Both the position numbers and the translations under genes were made by a program. From NCBI GenBank assembly GCA_963792125.1, contig CAWBVA010000011.1, positions 1-64,000 of the forward strand: 64,000 nucleotides of DNA, given 5' to 3'. Each line of letters begins with the position of its first letter. Within the stretch, counting starts at the first letter, position 1. The notes beneath the pieces were generated by a model. That model saw only the letters and a program-made list of their open reading frames with translations. It was not told the DNA's origin and ran no database searches. The stretch is from Methanocella_A sp963792125 (lineage in GTDB: Archaea > Halobacteriota > Methanocellia > Methanocellales > Methanocellaceae). This document shows positions 13,648 to 22,670 of this stretch, in pieces.

Positions 13648-15426
13648 TTGACGCGTTTCTTCGAGGCTACCGCACGAGACGGGGCTGCACGTATCGGCAG
13701 ACTGCTCGTCCGTGGCGGAATACAGACGCCTTACCTGTTCTGCCCCGGACGGGGCGATGATCTTATCATTAACGGGGGTAACGCCTGGATCAACGGGCCG
13801 CTGGAGGGAAAGCCCGATGCTTTTACCGTACAGCCTTATACAGGTATCCCTCCCCGGGTGCGCCGGGAGATCGCGGAACTGTACGCTTCGCAGGGATCGA
13901 AGAGCGAAACGCCTTCGGGCATAGTCGTTAATCCTGCGAAGGCGCCGTCGGGCGCCGATTTATACATCCTGGCAGGTGCCCGTTCCATCGAGGGCGATGC
14001 GCGGGCAGTCCTTGACAGCATCATCCGGATAAGGGATACTACGAAGCCCGATACCGCGCTGTATCTGCCCGCAATGGCCACCCCTGAGAACGTCTCGCTG
14101 CTCGTCTGGCTCGGTGCGGATATCGTCGACGACGTGCTTGCAGTGACGAAAGCGTACCAGGGACTCTACCTGACGGAAGACGGTGAATCCGGGATAGGGG
14201 AAATAGATGAGCTGCCCTGCACCTGTGAAGCCTGTGTAAAGCATGCTGCTGAGATGAGGTCAGGACCGCGTAGCCATGAGCTGATCGCAGAACATAACCG
14301 TACCCGTATCGATATAGAGTTACGAAAGGTGAGGCAGCGTATCCGTAACGGCACCCTGCGCGAATACGTAGAGAAACAATGCCGTTCCCGCCCATGGCTG
14401 ACGGCGCTCATGCGGCTGGCCGATGCCGAATACTCCTACATGGAACAGCGCACGCCGACCTACCGGTCATCAGAGATGCTCGCCTGTTCGGCCGAGTCAC
14501 AGAACCGGGTTGAAGTCAGGCGATTTGCCGACCGTATCAGGACGAGGTTCCGCTCCGACGGCCGGATACTGCTCATCATCCCCTGCTCGGCACGGAAGCC
14601 GTATTCCACTTCGCAATCACACATGGCAATCATGAGCGCGCTGGGCAAGTATCGCCGGTACGTCCGCGAGGTGATCCTGACCTCGCCGATGGGCGTCGTC
14701 CCGAGGGAACTGGAAATGGTCTATCCGGCCGCGCACTATGACGTGGCCGTCACAGGCTACTGGGACCTCGAGGAGCGAGGATGGGTGTCTGGCTGTCTCC
14801 AGGCCTTCATTGACAACAATCATTTCTCCAGGGTCATAGCGCACGTCGAGGGGCCATATGTGGAAGTCTGCGCCCAGGCGGACCGTGAGATGATCTTTAC
14901 CAGCACCGGCCGCATTACCAGCGACGAGTCGCTGCAAAGTCTGGTCGACCAGGTCGGGCTGGCAGTCAGGGAGATCAACCCCGCGCCACGCAACCAGGAG
15001 CAGACGATGCTGGACATGTTCCGCGGGATGGCCGACTACGAGTTCGGCATGGGCCGGGGCGATATGCTGGTGCCTGCGAAGGGCATTATCCGGGGCAGGT
15101 TCCCGAATTTCGTCCTCCTGGACGGCAAAGAGCAGCTCTGCTCGATCTCGTCGCAGTACGGTTCGCTGACACTGACCCTGGAGGGCGCGAAACGCATGAA
15201 TCTCAATGATGCTTACTTCGTGGAGATCGGGGACTTCGTCCCTAAGGGCAGCATCCTTGCGCCTGGCGTCGAGAATGCCGACCCGCAGATACGGCCGGGA
15301 GATGACGTCTTTGTCAAAGGGAAGAACGCCATCGCCGTCGGGAAAGCGAAGATGAGCGGCCGCGAGATGGTCGAGTCGAGCCGCGGCATGGCCGTGGAGC
15401 TGAGGCACGTGGAGAGGTTCAAATGA
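13648..15426 (+). CDS. arcS: Archaeosine synthase ArcS (preQ0-tRNA lysine transferase)
   Basis: 592 residues. Modifies preQ0 at position 15 of tRNA towards archaeosine. The N-terminal half is like tRNA-guanine transglycosylase. The ArcS signature PCSARKPYS is at residues 312-320 and a PUA RNA-binding domain fills the last ~75 residues (GDDVFVKGKNAIAVGKA). In Euryarchaeota ArcS attaches lysine to preQ0 and a radical-SAM partner, encoded by the next gene with a 4-base overlap, completes the base. TTG 13648 was chosen because GGAG at 13637-13640 is 7 bases upstream and family members begin with a similar TRF-type sequence; ATG 13627 would place the ribosome site inside the gene. Confidence 0.92.
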   Translation: MTRFFEATARDGAARIGRLLVRGGIQTPYLFCPGRGDDLIINGGNAWINGPLEGKPDAFTVQPYTGIPPRVRREIAELYASQGSKSETPSGIVVNPAKAPSGADLYILAGARSIEGDARAVLDSIIRIRDTTKPDTALYLPAMATPENVSLLVWLGADIVDDVLAVTKAYQGLYLTEDGESGIGEIDELPCTCEACVKHAAEMRSGPRSHELIAEHNRTRIDIELRKVRQRIRNGTLREYVEKQCRSRPWLTALMRLADAEYSYMEQRTPTYRSSEMLACSAESQNRVEVRRFADRIRTRFRSDGRILLIIPCSARKPYSTSQSHMAIMSALGKYRRYVREVILTSPMGVVPRELEMVYPAAHYDVAVTGYWDLEERGWVSGCLQAFIDNNHFSRVIAHVEGPYVEVCAQADREMIFTSTGRITSDESLQSLVDQVGLAVREINPAPRNQEQTMLDMFRGMADYEFGMGRGDMLVPAKGIIRGRFPNFVLLDGKEQLCSISSQYGSLTLTLEGAKRMNLNDAYFVEIGDFVPKGSILAPGVENADPQIRPGDDVFVKGKNAIAVGKAKMSGREMVESSRGMAVELRHVERFK

Positions 15427-16439
15427 AGCTGAGCGACGTGATGCAGGAAATACGGAAGCGACAGACGCCGAAGGAAAGGTCGCCCGCCGAGGTCGCCGCA
15501 TTCTGGACGGGAGAAGACCTGCTGGACGGCGTGCCAACGAAAACCAGCACGATCATTTTCCGCACGAGGGGCTGCTACTGGGGCCTCCGGGGCGGATGTA
15601 CCATGTGCGGATACATCGGCGACGCAGCATCGAGCCCGCCGACGCCCGAAGACCTGCTGGCGCAGTTCGAGTCGGTATCCCGGAGGATAGACCATGGCAT
15701 CGTCAAGATCTTTACCTCGGGCAGCTTTTTCGACCCCGGCGAGGTACCTGAGCCTGTCAGGGATAAAATCCTGTCGCAGCTGAACCTGTACGCAGACAAG
15801 ATCATTGTCGAGACAAGGCCGGAGTTCGTGACCGATAAAGTCCTGGCCGGGGCCACGATGCAGTCGGATAAGCTGGAGGTAGCCATCGGCCTCGAGACAT
15901 CGAACGACGCCATACGTATCAACAGCATCAACAAGAACTTCCTGTTCAAGGACTTCGTCCGGGCCAGCGAGACGGCTAAAGCCCACGGCGTGAGCACTAA
16001 AGCCTACCTGATGATGAAGCCGCCTTTCATCTCCGAGAAGGACGCGATCGAGGACATGGTGAAGTCGGCCATGGACGCTTCGCCATACGCGCCGACGATC
16101 TCCATCAATGTCTGCAATGTGCAGAGAGGCACGCTCATCGACGAGATGTTCTACCGGAAATCTTACCGGCCGCCATGGCTGTGGAGCGTGGTCGAGGTGC
16201 TGAAACGACTGCACGGCAGGACCGGCTCCGCGATCATGTCAGACCCTGTGGCTGCAGGCATGCCAAGGGGACCGCATAACTGCTATAAGTGCGATTCTGC
16301 CTTCGCCGATGCGATCAGGAAATATTCGCTGACACAGGACGTCTCAGTCTTCGACAGCCTGCACTGCGACTGTAAAACGTTATGGGAGAAGGCCGTCGAG
16401 CTCGAGGAATGGACTTTCGGCTCGCCATTGATCTATTAG
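15423..16439 (+). CDS. raSEA: Radical SAM archaeosine enzyme RaSEA
   Basis: 338 residues, overlapping arcS. The iron-sulfur cysteines are in CYWGLRGGCTMCGY (C51, C59, C62; a Cx7Cx2C spacing rather than the usual Cx3Cx2C), typical of the COG1244 family. Further cysteines near the end (CYKCDSAFAD, CDCK) could bind a second metal site. In characterised archaea this protein works with ArcS to turn the lysine adduct of preQ0 into archaeosine. The gene order strongly supports that role. Confidence 0.9.
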   Translation: MKLSDVMQEIRKRQTPKERSPAEVAAFWTGEDLLDGVPTKTSTIIFRTRGCYWGLRGGCTMCGYIGDAASSPPTPEDLLAQFESVSRRIDHGIVKIFTSGSFFDPGEVPEPVRDKILSQLNLYADKIIVETRPEFVTDKVLAGATMQSDKLEVAIGLETSNDAIRINSINKNFLFKDFVRASETAKAHGVSTKAYLMMKPPFISEKDAIEDMVKSAMDASPYAPTISINVCNVQRGTLIDEMFYRKSYRPPWLWSVVEVLKRLHGRTGSAIMSDPVAAGMPRGPHNCYKCDSAFADAIRKYSLTQDVSVFDSLHCDCKTLWEKAVELEEWTFGSPLIY

Positions 16440-16451
16440 CAGTGATCATTC

Positions 16452-17021
16452 ATGGACTTTTACGACGTCGTGAAAAACCGGAAGAGCGTAAGAAGCTATA
16501 AGCCGGACAAGGTGCCGGAGGACATGCTGCTCAGGATCATGGAGGCAGCCCGGCTGGCCCCGTCGTGGGCGAACAAACAGTGCTGGCGCTACGTCATTGT
16601 CGACGACCCGGGGCTGATTTCCAGAATCGCCCCTGGCATGGTTAAAACGTTCGGGGCTCCAATGATGATCGTATTGTGCGCCGATCCCATGCAGTCCGGC
16701 CAACGTGAGGGTAAGGACTATTATCTTGTCGATGCCGCCATTTCTATGGAGCACCTCGTGCTTGCGTCTGCCGCGGAAGGCCTGGGCACCTGCTGGGTCG
16801 CCGGGCGGCTGGAAGAGGCTGCGATACGGCAAGCTCTGGGGGTACCGGAAAATCTGCGCGTCGTGGCGATCACGCCGCTGGGATACCCGGCCGAAGGCGG
16901 GCCGGGAAATATCAACAGCGGCGTCCTGCAGACCGCAGTCGGCGCATCCGTCCGGAAACCGATGGGCGAGATCGCCTTTCTTAACCGCTATGGCACATCG
17001 TTGAGTCCTCCGGGGAAATGA
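16452..17021 (+). CDS. Nitroreductase family FMN protein
   Basis: 189 residues, a complete nitroreductase fold. Starts with MDFYDVVKNRKSVRSYKPDK, with the FMN-binding RKSVRSY motif, then AARLAPSWANKQCWRYVIV, and EGLGTCWVAG in the central helix. Such proteins use FMN and NAD(P)H, but the substrate cannot be told from sequence. It follows raSEA by 12 bases and may be co-transcribed. A 3' extension KPMGEIAFLN replaces the usual short C-terminus. Confidence 0.88.
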   Translation: MDFYDVVKNRKSVRSYKPDKVPEDMLLRIMEAARLAPSWANKQCWRYVIVDDPGLISRIAPGMVKTFGAPMMIVLCADPMQSGQREGKDYYLVDAAISMEHLVLASAAEGLGTCWVAGRLEEAAIRQALGVPENLRVVAITPLGYPAEGGPGNINSGVLQTAVGASVRKPMGEIAFLNRYGTSLSPPGK

Positions 17022-17078
17022 CGGGATCGCCTGAACACTATACTTATATGCTTTAATGAGCAATATTGTACATTAGCT

Positions 17079-17582
17079 ATGTGGAGCGAAATCATCGGCA
17101 AATTCAAGGGCATGCCGTCTCAGGAGAAGGTTATCCGGCTGCTGCTGGAGCGGGGTTTTCAGGTGAGCCCGGACGGGCACGTCGTTTCCGGCAAGATCGT
17201 TATCCCGCACACACAAATTGCGAGAGAGGCCGGAGTCGACCGTCGTGTAGTGGATGCGACCACGGAGATGATCCTCAACGACGAAGTCCTGAAGCGGGTA
17301 TTCCAGAACATACGCTCCATCGCTTCGCTCCGCGACGTAGCGCCATTGTTAGGCCTGGGCGTGATCATCATCACCCCGGACAATGCCCAGAACGTAGGCA
17401 TCATACATGACGTGACCGGCATTGTGGGGCAGTACAAGCTTAGCATCAGACAATGTGTCACTGACGATCCCTATTTTTCCGACGACCCGAAGATGACGTT
17501 GATCACCAACGACCCTATCCCGGGCGAGCTGGTAAGCGATCTCAAGAAGATACCGTACGTCCGCAGCGTCACCATCCAGTAG
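17079..17582 (+). CDS. ACT-domain regulator (COG2150-like)
   Basis: 167 residues. The N-terminal ~90 residues form a helical, probably winged-helix region (PHTQIAREAGVDRRVVDATT), and residues ~95-167 an ACT fold (VGIIHDVTGIVGQYKLSIRQ, LITNDPIPGELV). The family is annotated as a predicted regulator of amino-acid metabolism. A TATA-like TTATATGC lies ~30 bases upstream of the ATG with no ribosome site, so a leaderless transcript is likely. Confidence 0.8.
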   Translation: MWSEIIGKFKGMPSQEKVIRLLLERGFQVSPDGHVVSGKIVIPHTQIAREAGVDRRVVDATTEMILNDEVLKRVFQNIRSIASLRDVAPLLGLGVIIITPDNAQNVGIIHDVTGIVGQYKLSIRQCVTDDPYFSDDPKMTLITNDPIPGELVSDLKKIPYVRSVTIQ

Positions 17583-17709
17583 AGGCGACGCCATGCAGTC
17601 TGGTCTCGCGCGCGTGCGCGTACAGGCCTGCCGGGGCACCTGCGTTCAGCCGCTTGATTTCTGCTGTCAAAATTTATGGCCGGCCGCGGGAATCTGTATA
17701 TGGATTGAC

Positions 17710-18015
17710 ATGCCGGGAAATCTCGAGGACATAGAGCAAATCTCCGTCCGGGTCAAGGGCCAGAGCTCGTCCGCAGACCAGCCGTCGGGCGAGAGGAACT
17801 TCGAGGTCCGTGACCGGATAGTGGAGCGAATCCGGAACATCGCCGGGAAGGATAGCATCAAGCGTGTGCAGCCTATACAACACCAGGGCGACCACCAGGA
17901 GCAGGACATTACGTTCGACATCGGGGACAATTCGTATACTGCTACGGTCCGCTATAACAATGCTCTGACGGAAGGGTGGGTGGCCACTCTAAGGAAGTAT
18001 CCCAAAATCTGCTAG
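17710..18015 (+). CDS. Hypothetical protein
   Basis: 101 residues from ATG 17710; upstream codons (C- and W-rich) look non-coding. Acidic and basic residues alternate with no Cys. The C-terminal part (DNSYTATVRYNNALTEGW) looks like a small beta-rich domain. Family not recognised. Convergent with the HD-domain gene 28 bases on. Confidence 0.5.
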   Translation: MPGNLEDIEQISVRVKGQSSSADQPSGERNFEVRDRIVERIRNIAGKDSIKRVQPIQHQGDHQEQDITFDIGDNSYTATVRYNNALTEGWVATLRKYPKIC

Positions 18016-18043
18016 CGGCGTTGCGGCTAAAAAGGCACAGGCA

Positions 18044-18712
18044 CTATTGATGTTGACGCTTGTTATTCAGCCTCTTCAGCTTCTCTATCGCTTTCCTGGC
18101 TTCATGGCCGTATACGGCTACCTCGCATTTCTCGTCCGCCGGGCAATGCTCAAAGAGCACGTCCATGGTGCCGATTGATTTGTCCAGCATCTCCGGGTCG
18201 CAGAAAGATCGGTCGACCCTGACTGTTTCAGGGCAAAAGACCTCGAAGTGCATCTGAACAAGCCTCCGCAGGGCGTCCGGTGACCATTTTTCCTTAGCCG
18301 TCCGTATGGCGTCGTGGATAGAAATGCGCTCTTTGTTGCCGATCAGGTTGTCCGCGTGACAGACGATTTTCTCCTCGATGGTCTCCGGGATGTAATCCTT
18401 CGGCGGCAGTCCGAGGTTAGTGGCATCTTCTTTCGTCAGGCCCGCACCCACGTGCCTCTCCACGATACGTACGATGCGCTCGTCCACGCCTTCGCTACGG
18501 AGTATTTCAGCTCCGACTACGGCGTGATCAATGCCGTGGGTCCTGGAGCGGCCGATATCATGTAAAATGGCGCCGGCTTCCACCAGTTCGCGATCGCACT
18601 CACGGCAGGCCGCGATCTCCATCGCGTAGTCGCGGACCTTTTTCACGTGGGCGATGACGCTGTCACTGGCACCGTATTTTTTCAAAAGAGAAAAGGCTTC
18701 TTTACTTTTCAT
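18044..18712 (-). CDS. HD-domain phosphohydrolase (TIGR00295-like)
   Basis: 222 residues. The HD motif is in AGAILHDIGRSRTHGIDHAV, with conserved histidines on either side, and HADNLIG further on. These archaeal proteins are presumed metal-dependent phosphohydrolases on nucleotides or phosphate esters; no substrate is established. The start lies 2 bases after the tfe stop, so the two are co-transcribed. Confidence 0.85.
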   Translation of the reverse strand: MKSKEAFSLLKKYGASDSVIAHVKKVRDYAMEIAACRECDRELVEAGAILHDIGRSRTHGIDHAVVGAEILRSEGVDERIVRIVERHVGAGLTKEDATNLGLPPKDYIPETIEEKIVCHADNLIGNKERISIHDAIRTAKEKWSPDALRRLVQMHFEVFCPETVRVDRSFCDPEMLDKSIGTMDVLFEHCPADEKCEVAVYGHEARKAIEKLKRLNNKRQHQ

Positions 18713-18714
18713 CG

Positions 18715-19230
18715 CTACTGGGCCATGGTCTGCTTGAGCGCGTCGATACGGTTCCTCAGCGCCTGCTTCTCCTCAGTGTTATCGAAATGCATCAGGGGCG
18801 ACTCGTCCACCGGGCAAATGAAGTTGGCCTCCATGGCGTAGTCGAAGAGTATCCGATGCGGCTGGTCTTCGGCGCAGATATAGAACTCCTGGTTCTCGAA
18901 GTCAAGGCGACGCTCGAGCTTTTTGATCAGCTTCCTGGTCTCGTTGCGGAGCATGTGCTCGGCGTTGTCCAGGTCCAGTTTCCACAGGTAGGTCAGCCAG
19001 CCGCTGTCCTTGTCCCGCTCCCGGCGGTATATGGCCAGGTGGTTCTCGTATAAGATGTACAGCGTCTTGCGCACGAGGTTCAGGTTGATGCCGCTGATCT
19101 CTGCAACCTTCTCGTCGGTGACCTCTTTATCCGGCACCTCGTCGAGCATTCTTTCGACGACGATCATGCCCTCGTTGCCAACCAGCTTATGAATATATCC
19201 ACAGACAGCCTTGTTATCCAGAGACGACAC
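18715..19230 (-). CDS. tfe: Transcription factor E, alpha subunit, with degenerate zinc ribbon
   Basis: 171 residues from a GTG preceded by AGGTGA. TFE stimulates open-complex formation by archaeal RNA polymerase. The N-terminal winged helix (VTDEKVAEISGINLNLVRKT, LYENHLAIYRRERD) and the coiled linker are normal. The C-terminal zinc ribbon should carry two CxxC pairs, but reads FYICAEDQPHR and NFICPVDESPL, so the second Cys of each pair is an acidic residue and only two ligands remain. A GGTATATATTATAG promoter is read on this strand near 19285-19299. Confidence 0.9.
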   Translation of the reverse strand: MSSLDNKAVCGYIHKLVGNEGMIVVERMLDEVPDKEVTDEKVAEISGINLNLVRKTLYILYENHLAIYRRERDKDSGWLTYLWKLDLDNAEHMLRNETRKLIKKLERRLDFENQEFYICAEDQPHRILFDYAMEANFICPVDESPLMHFDNTEEKQALRNRIDALKQTMAQ

Positions 19231-19318
19231 GATTTTTCACCTGCAATATGATAAACGCGCTACAATAAGGACGACGTCGATCTTCTATAATATATACCAC
19301 TATGAACAGATATAAACA

Positions 19319-20413
19319 TTACCTGCTGTTACGGCCATTGTGCCGTCCTGCCCCGGAAGCGTATAGTTCCTCTTTTACCTGGCGCAGGGTGTCCCTGACG
19401 CTGGCGGCGGCCTCGCCTCTCGTGCGTCCTTTGCCCAGCAGCGTGCAGATGGCATCGCCCTTCTGGTAGACCGTGCCCTTCGGCGGGATGTCTGCCCTTC
19501 CCGGGCCGGACAGGTCGACGTTGACCGGTGTCCTGCGCGTCGCGAACATGATGCCCCTGTACCCGTACCGTTTTATCCTGAACGGGTAGAGCTTCCCGTT
19601 GATCGCGTCCACATGCGCCTGGAATACATTCATGCCTGTCGCCAGCTCGACGGCGTCCACGCTCCCCTGGAAGCGCGGGTTGATCTCTAAGACTTTCGGG
19701 CCATCCTTGTTGACCACGAAATCAATGCCATTGGTGCCGACCAGGCCCAGTTCCGGGATGAGCTTCTCGGAAATGGCGCACATCTGCTCCCTGAACTTCG
19801 TGATGTACGGCGTCACATTGCCGCAGTAATTGTAAGGCAGGTCAGTGCCCAGCCATTTCTTGCCGACCAGGATCTCGTTCACCGTGGCGGCTATGGCCTC
19901 GCTGCCTGTCGAAAATGTGCAGGTGCTCAAAGGCGTGCCCGTGACCAGGTCCTGCAGGAAATATTCGTCCTCCGGCGGCAGCATGGACTCGTCGCGCACG
20001 ACGAAGTTCTTGTGGCCTCCTCCGCCCACGATAGGCTTGGCTATGCACGGGTAGCGGACGCTGTCACGGTCGAACAGCTCAGGCTGCGGTATGCCCAGCT
20101 TATCGAGCTTCTTCGCCAGCCAGACCTTGTCGACGACGTTATGGGCGATCTTCGGGTCGTTGCCCAGGACCTTTGACGCAGGGAGGTCCGCGTCCTCGAA
20201 GCCGGAGCCCAGCACGACCCAGTCGACGTCGAACTGCTTCAGGTACGGCTTCAGGCTCTTCGGTTCCTCCTCGAACGTCACGTGCTTTTTCACGCATCGT
20301 AAAAGGTCAACGTCGGGGTGATGGCCCAGCGAATACGCTTCCCAGCCAGCGCGACGCGCAGAGCAGGCTCCTACGCGTGAGTTGTACCCTACTACCAGCA
20401 CGGACTCGGCCAT
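19319..20413 (-). CDS. ATP-grasp superfamily carboligase
   Basis: 364 residues. Contains the ATP-grasp core: YPCIAKPIVGGGGHKNFVVR (nucleotide-binding loop) and GLVGTNGIDFVVN...KVLEINPRFQG (metal-binding Asp/Glu/Asn residues). Similar to uncharacterised archaeal COG2232 carboligases, which join a carboxylate to an amine or thiol. Start ATG 20413 is 17 bases after trm56 and probably in the same transcript. The product is not known; a role in cofactor synthesis is possible but unproven. Confidence 0.8.
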   Translation of the reverse strand: MAESVLVVGYNSRVGACSARRAGWEAYSLGHHPDVDLLRCVKKHVTFEEEPKSLKPYLKQFDVDWVVLGSGFEDADLPASKVLGNDPKIAHNVVDKVWLAKKLDKLGIPQPELFDRDSVRYPCIAKPIVGGGGHKNFVVRDESMLPPEDEYFLQDLVTGTPLSTCTFSTGSEAIAATVNEILVGKKWLGTDLPYNYCGNVTPYITKFREQMCAISEKLIPELGLVGTNGIDFVVNKDGPKVLEINPRFQGSVDAVELATGMNVFQAHVDAINGKLYPFRIKRYGYRGIMFATRRTPVNVDLSGPGRADIPPKGTVYQKGDAICTLLGKGRTRGEAAASVRDTLRQVKEELYASGAGRHNGRNSR

Positions 20414-20430
20414 GTGTGATCACCGGATGC

Positions 20431-20970
20431 TCATTGTCCCTTGCGCACGTCCTTGCCGTGCTCACTGGGTATTATCTTTAATTCGCCACCCTTAAACTCT
20501 TGCCTGAGGGTCTGGCCCTCCTGCAGGCGGTCCAGGAATAGCGCCAGCGCCGCTACTTCGGAGTGGGGCTGGTTGCCGACGGCCACGTTGAAGTCGGCCA
20601 TCTGGTACACGTCGCCGGGCACCTTCTCGGCGCCCACGACTATCATGAGATCTCGGGACGAGCGCCACTCGTTCCGGATGGCGTCGATGCAGTCCGGCAG
20701 GTTTATCCCGTACATGGTCAGGTGTGCTACGATGCCGCCACTATCCTTCCACTGTTTCATCGTGGACCGGTAGGAGACGCCTGTGCGGACGAAGAAGTCG
20801 CCGCCCCAGGCCTTGACGACACGGTTGATGCTCTCCGCCTCGGTCTTGTCCTCTGTGGCCAGCAGCATGCCTTTTGCGCCCAGCGCTCTCGCCGTCAGCC
20901 CGACGTGCGTGGTAATCCTCGCATCCCGCTCCGGCCTGTGGCCGAGCCGTAAAATAACAATGTCGCCCAT
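20431..20970 (-). CDS. trm56: tRNA (cytidine-56-2'-O)-methyltransferase Trm56
   Basis: 179 residues, the archaeal SPOUT enzyme that methylates C56 in the T-loop of tRNA. Seen: the start MGDIVILRLGHRPERDARIT, GLTARALGAKGMLL, HLTMYGINLPDCI, and the SAM-binding trefoil-knot segment LMIVVGAEKVPGDVYQMADF followed by VGNQPHSEVAALA. Full length. Neighbours are RpoL, Csl4 and ATP-grasp genes on the same strand. Confidence 0.95.
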   Translation of the reverse strand: MGDIVILRLGHRPERDARITTHVGLTARALGAKGMLLATEDKTEAESINRVVKAWGGDFFVRTGVSYRSTMKQWKDSGGIVAHLTMYGINLPDCIDAIRNEWRSSRDLMIVVGAEKVPGDVYQMADFNVAVGNQPHSEVAALALFLDRLQEGQTLRQEFKGGELKIIPSEHGKDVRKGQ

Positions 20971-21003
20971 GGCAGCACCGTAAAAAAGAAAGGAAGGCAG
21001 GCT

Positions 21004-21285
21004 TTACGCCCTGGCCTTCTTAGAGAATAGCTTGAGGAAATCGTCGCATTGTTCCGCCAGGCGGCTCGAAGCCTTCTTGACCGCGTCGATGGGGTCATGG
21101 TTCTTCTTCGTCTTGACGTACAGTACGGGCTCACTCACGCCCGGGAACTCGATGGTATAGGTCGCCGTCTCGACGGCCTTGTCCTCGAGCAGCGCCGCCT
21201 TCAGCGCGTTCATGAGCGTATGGGTCTCGCCCCTGATCTCCATCTCTATTTCGTCGTCTGTCTTGCGGATGATCTTGACTTCCAT
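21004..21285 (-). CDS. rpoL: RNA polymerase subunit L
   Basis: 93 residues from ATG 21285, preceded by GGTGAT at 21290-21296. The Rpb11/AC19-like fold is complete: GETHTLMNALKAALLEDKAV, TYTIEFPGVSEPVLYVKT, and a C-terminal helix. With RpoD it forms the assembly platform of the enzyme. A longer reading from 21315 would start inside csl4 and was rejected. Confidence 0.96.
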   Translation of the reverse strand: MEVKIIRKTDDEIEMEIRGETHTLMNALKAALLEDKAVETATYTIEFPGVSEPVLYVKTKKNHDPIDAVKKASSRLAEQCDDFLKLFSKKARA

Positions 21286-21295
21286 GCTGATCACC

Positions 21296-21859
21296 TTATA
21301 TGACGCCCTTGCCATAGTCCGAGGAGACCTTGCGGTTCTCCCGGCGCTCGCACTGGGGGCACTTTAGCTTGCCGTTCTCGTAGACTAGCGGGGACCGGCA
21401 CCGCGAGCAGTGGGACGTGATGACGCCCAGGTTCTTGTCGACCGTCGTCAGCCTCATGTTCTTGGTGTCGATGATGCGGGCCTTCACAATATCCTGGTAC
21501 CCGAACTCCTGCTGCAGGTCCTGCACATAGGAGTCCTTGACGTTCGATATGTGGATGGCCGCGGACGTGTTCCCGGCGATCTCCCTGTCCAGGGAGCCCT
21601 TGATCCTCGATAATTCGACCAGTGCCACGGATCCCTTGATGTCTGTGATCCGGCCCACCACGATGTCGCCCTCTTTCGGCGTCGGCGGGGTCTTGGTCAA
21701 TGGCTGGATGTAAACAGCTCTTTCCTTCTTGTCGATCGCGACTTTCCCGGTCGTGTTGGCGTAGATGTTGCCGTTCTCCTCGTACGTCCCTTTCCCTGGC
21801 AGGAACTCTTCGGACGTGCCAACCATGTCTCCGGGAATAACAATGTCTTTTTCTGCCAT
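21296..21859 (-). CDS. csl4: Exosome subunit Csl4
   Basis: 187 residues from ATG 21859, which sits one base after the methylase stop behind GAGAGGG. Csl4 caps the archaeal RNA exosome and recruits substrates. The order is an N-terminal domain (PGDMVGTSEEFLPGKGTYEE), an S1 RNA-binding domain (about 70-140; GDIVVGRITDIKGSVALVEL), and a zinc ribbon (CSRCRSPL, CPQCERRE). All four zinc cysteines are present. Gene order methylase-csl4-rpoL is common in Euryarchaeota. Confidence 0.95.
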   Translation of the reverse strand: MAEKDIVIPGDMVGTSEEFLPGKGTYEENGNIYANTTGKVAIDKKERAVYIQPLTKTPPTPKEGDIVVGRITDIKGSVALVELSRIKGSLDREIAGNTSAAIHISNVKDSYVQDLQQEFGYQDIVKARIIDTKNMRLTTVDKNLGVITSHCSRCRSPLVYENGKLKCPQCERRENRKVSSDYGKGVI

Positions 21860-21860
21860 G

Positions 21861-22538
21861 TTATTTTCCCTCTCTGTCATTAACGTGCTCTATCCTGTAT
21901 AGATCAACGTCTATATACACAACTTCTTTTTTATGGAACTTGAACGTGTGGCGGATAGGATACTTCATCCCTATGACGGCGGTGACGACGCCTCTTCCCC
22001 TGATATAGCTCTCGATAAAACTCTGAGAACCAGCGTTATGTATCGAGTATATCACGCACCCTAATTCCAGGGCCTTGTCTAAAAAGGGTCTGTCATTCCC
22101 TTTTTCCTGCGCTCCAAAGGGGGGGTTCATGATCACCGTGTCGAAATGCCCGCAGACGTCTCTTACGTCGCAGCAGATCCATTCCACGTGCGCGCCCAGT
22201 GTACGGGCGTTGCCCTTCGCAGTTTCCAACGCGCTTATATCACTGTCAATGCCTATAATCTTTTGCGTAGCGCCAGGGCTAGCCGCCTCTTGCTGCAGGA
22301 GGCCGGCATCCTGCTTAAGCAGGCCGGCATCCTGCTGAAGCAGGCTGGCGCCGATGGCAAGCACGCCTGTGCCACAGCCCAGGTCTGCGACGCTTCCGTC
22401 GAGGTCTCTGTTCATGAAGGCAAAATACAGCAGCTCGGCGGCTACGGTTGCAGGCGTGGCGTACTGCTCCCGACTCACGTCCGGCCGCTCAAACCCTTTC
22501 ACCTGCTCCAGCAGCATCTCGAGCTTTCGTTTCCTCAT
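21861..22538 (-). CDS. METTL5-like RNA/DNA methyltransferase with repeat insertion
   Basis: 225 residues. Class I SAM methyltransferase with motif I DLGCGTGVLAIGA and catalytic NPPFGAQEKGNDRPFL, the pattern of the COG2263/METTL5 family that makes N6-methyladenine in small-subunit rRNA. Between motif I and motif II (IGIDSDISALETA) there is an unusual insertion of about 20 residues made of LLxQ(D/E)A repeats (22285-22343), absent from typical members. The family call is good; the insert is odd. Confidence 0.87.
   Translation of the reverse strand: MRKRKLEMLLEQVKGFERPDVSREQYATPATVAAELLYFAFMNRDLDGSVADLGCGTGVLAIGASLLQQDAGLLKQDAGLLQQEAASPGATQKIIGIDSDISALETAKGNARTLGAHVEWICCDVRDVCGHFDTVIMNPPFGAQEKGNDRPFLDKALELGCVIYSIHNAGSQSFIESYIRGRGVVTAVIGMKYPIRHTFKFHKKEVVYIDVDLYRIEHVNDREGK
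22285..22343 (-). repeat. In-frame 21-bp tandem repeat inside the methylase
   Basis: Nearly three copies of a 21-base unit, read on the minus strand as CTGCTTCAGCAGGATGCCGGC. Each adds seven residues (LLQQDAG, LLKQDAG, LLQQEA). The frame is kept. It probably arose by slippage within a loop that tolerates length change. Confidence 0.85.
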
Positions 22539-22670
22539 GGGCGTCCTCTGTAATCTGATACATCCGTAGTATTTTTATTTTTCCTGTAACAATAACACGG
22601 ATGCCCCCTGTCACCTGGCTGCAGAAACGGCACGAAGGGCTATGCCAGTATCTGACGATATCATGGAACT

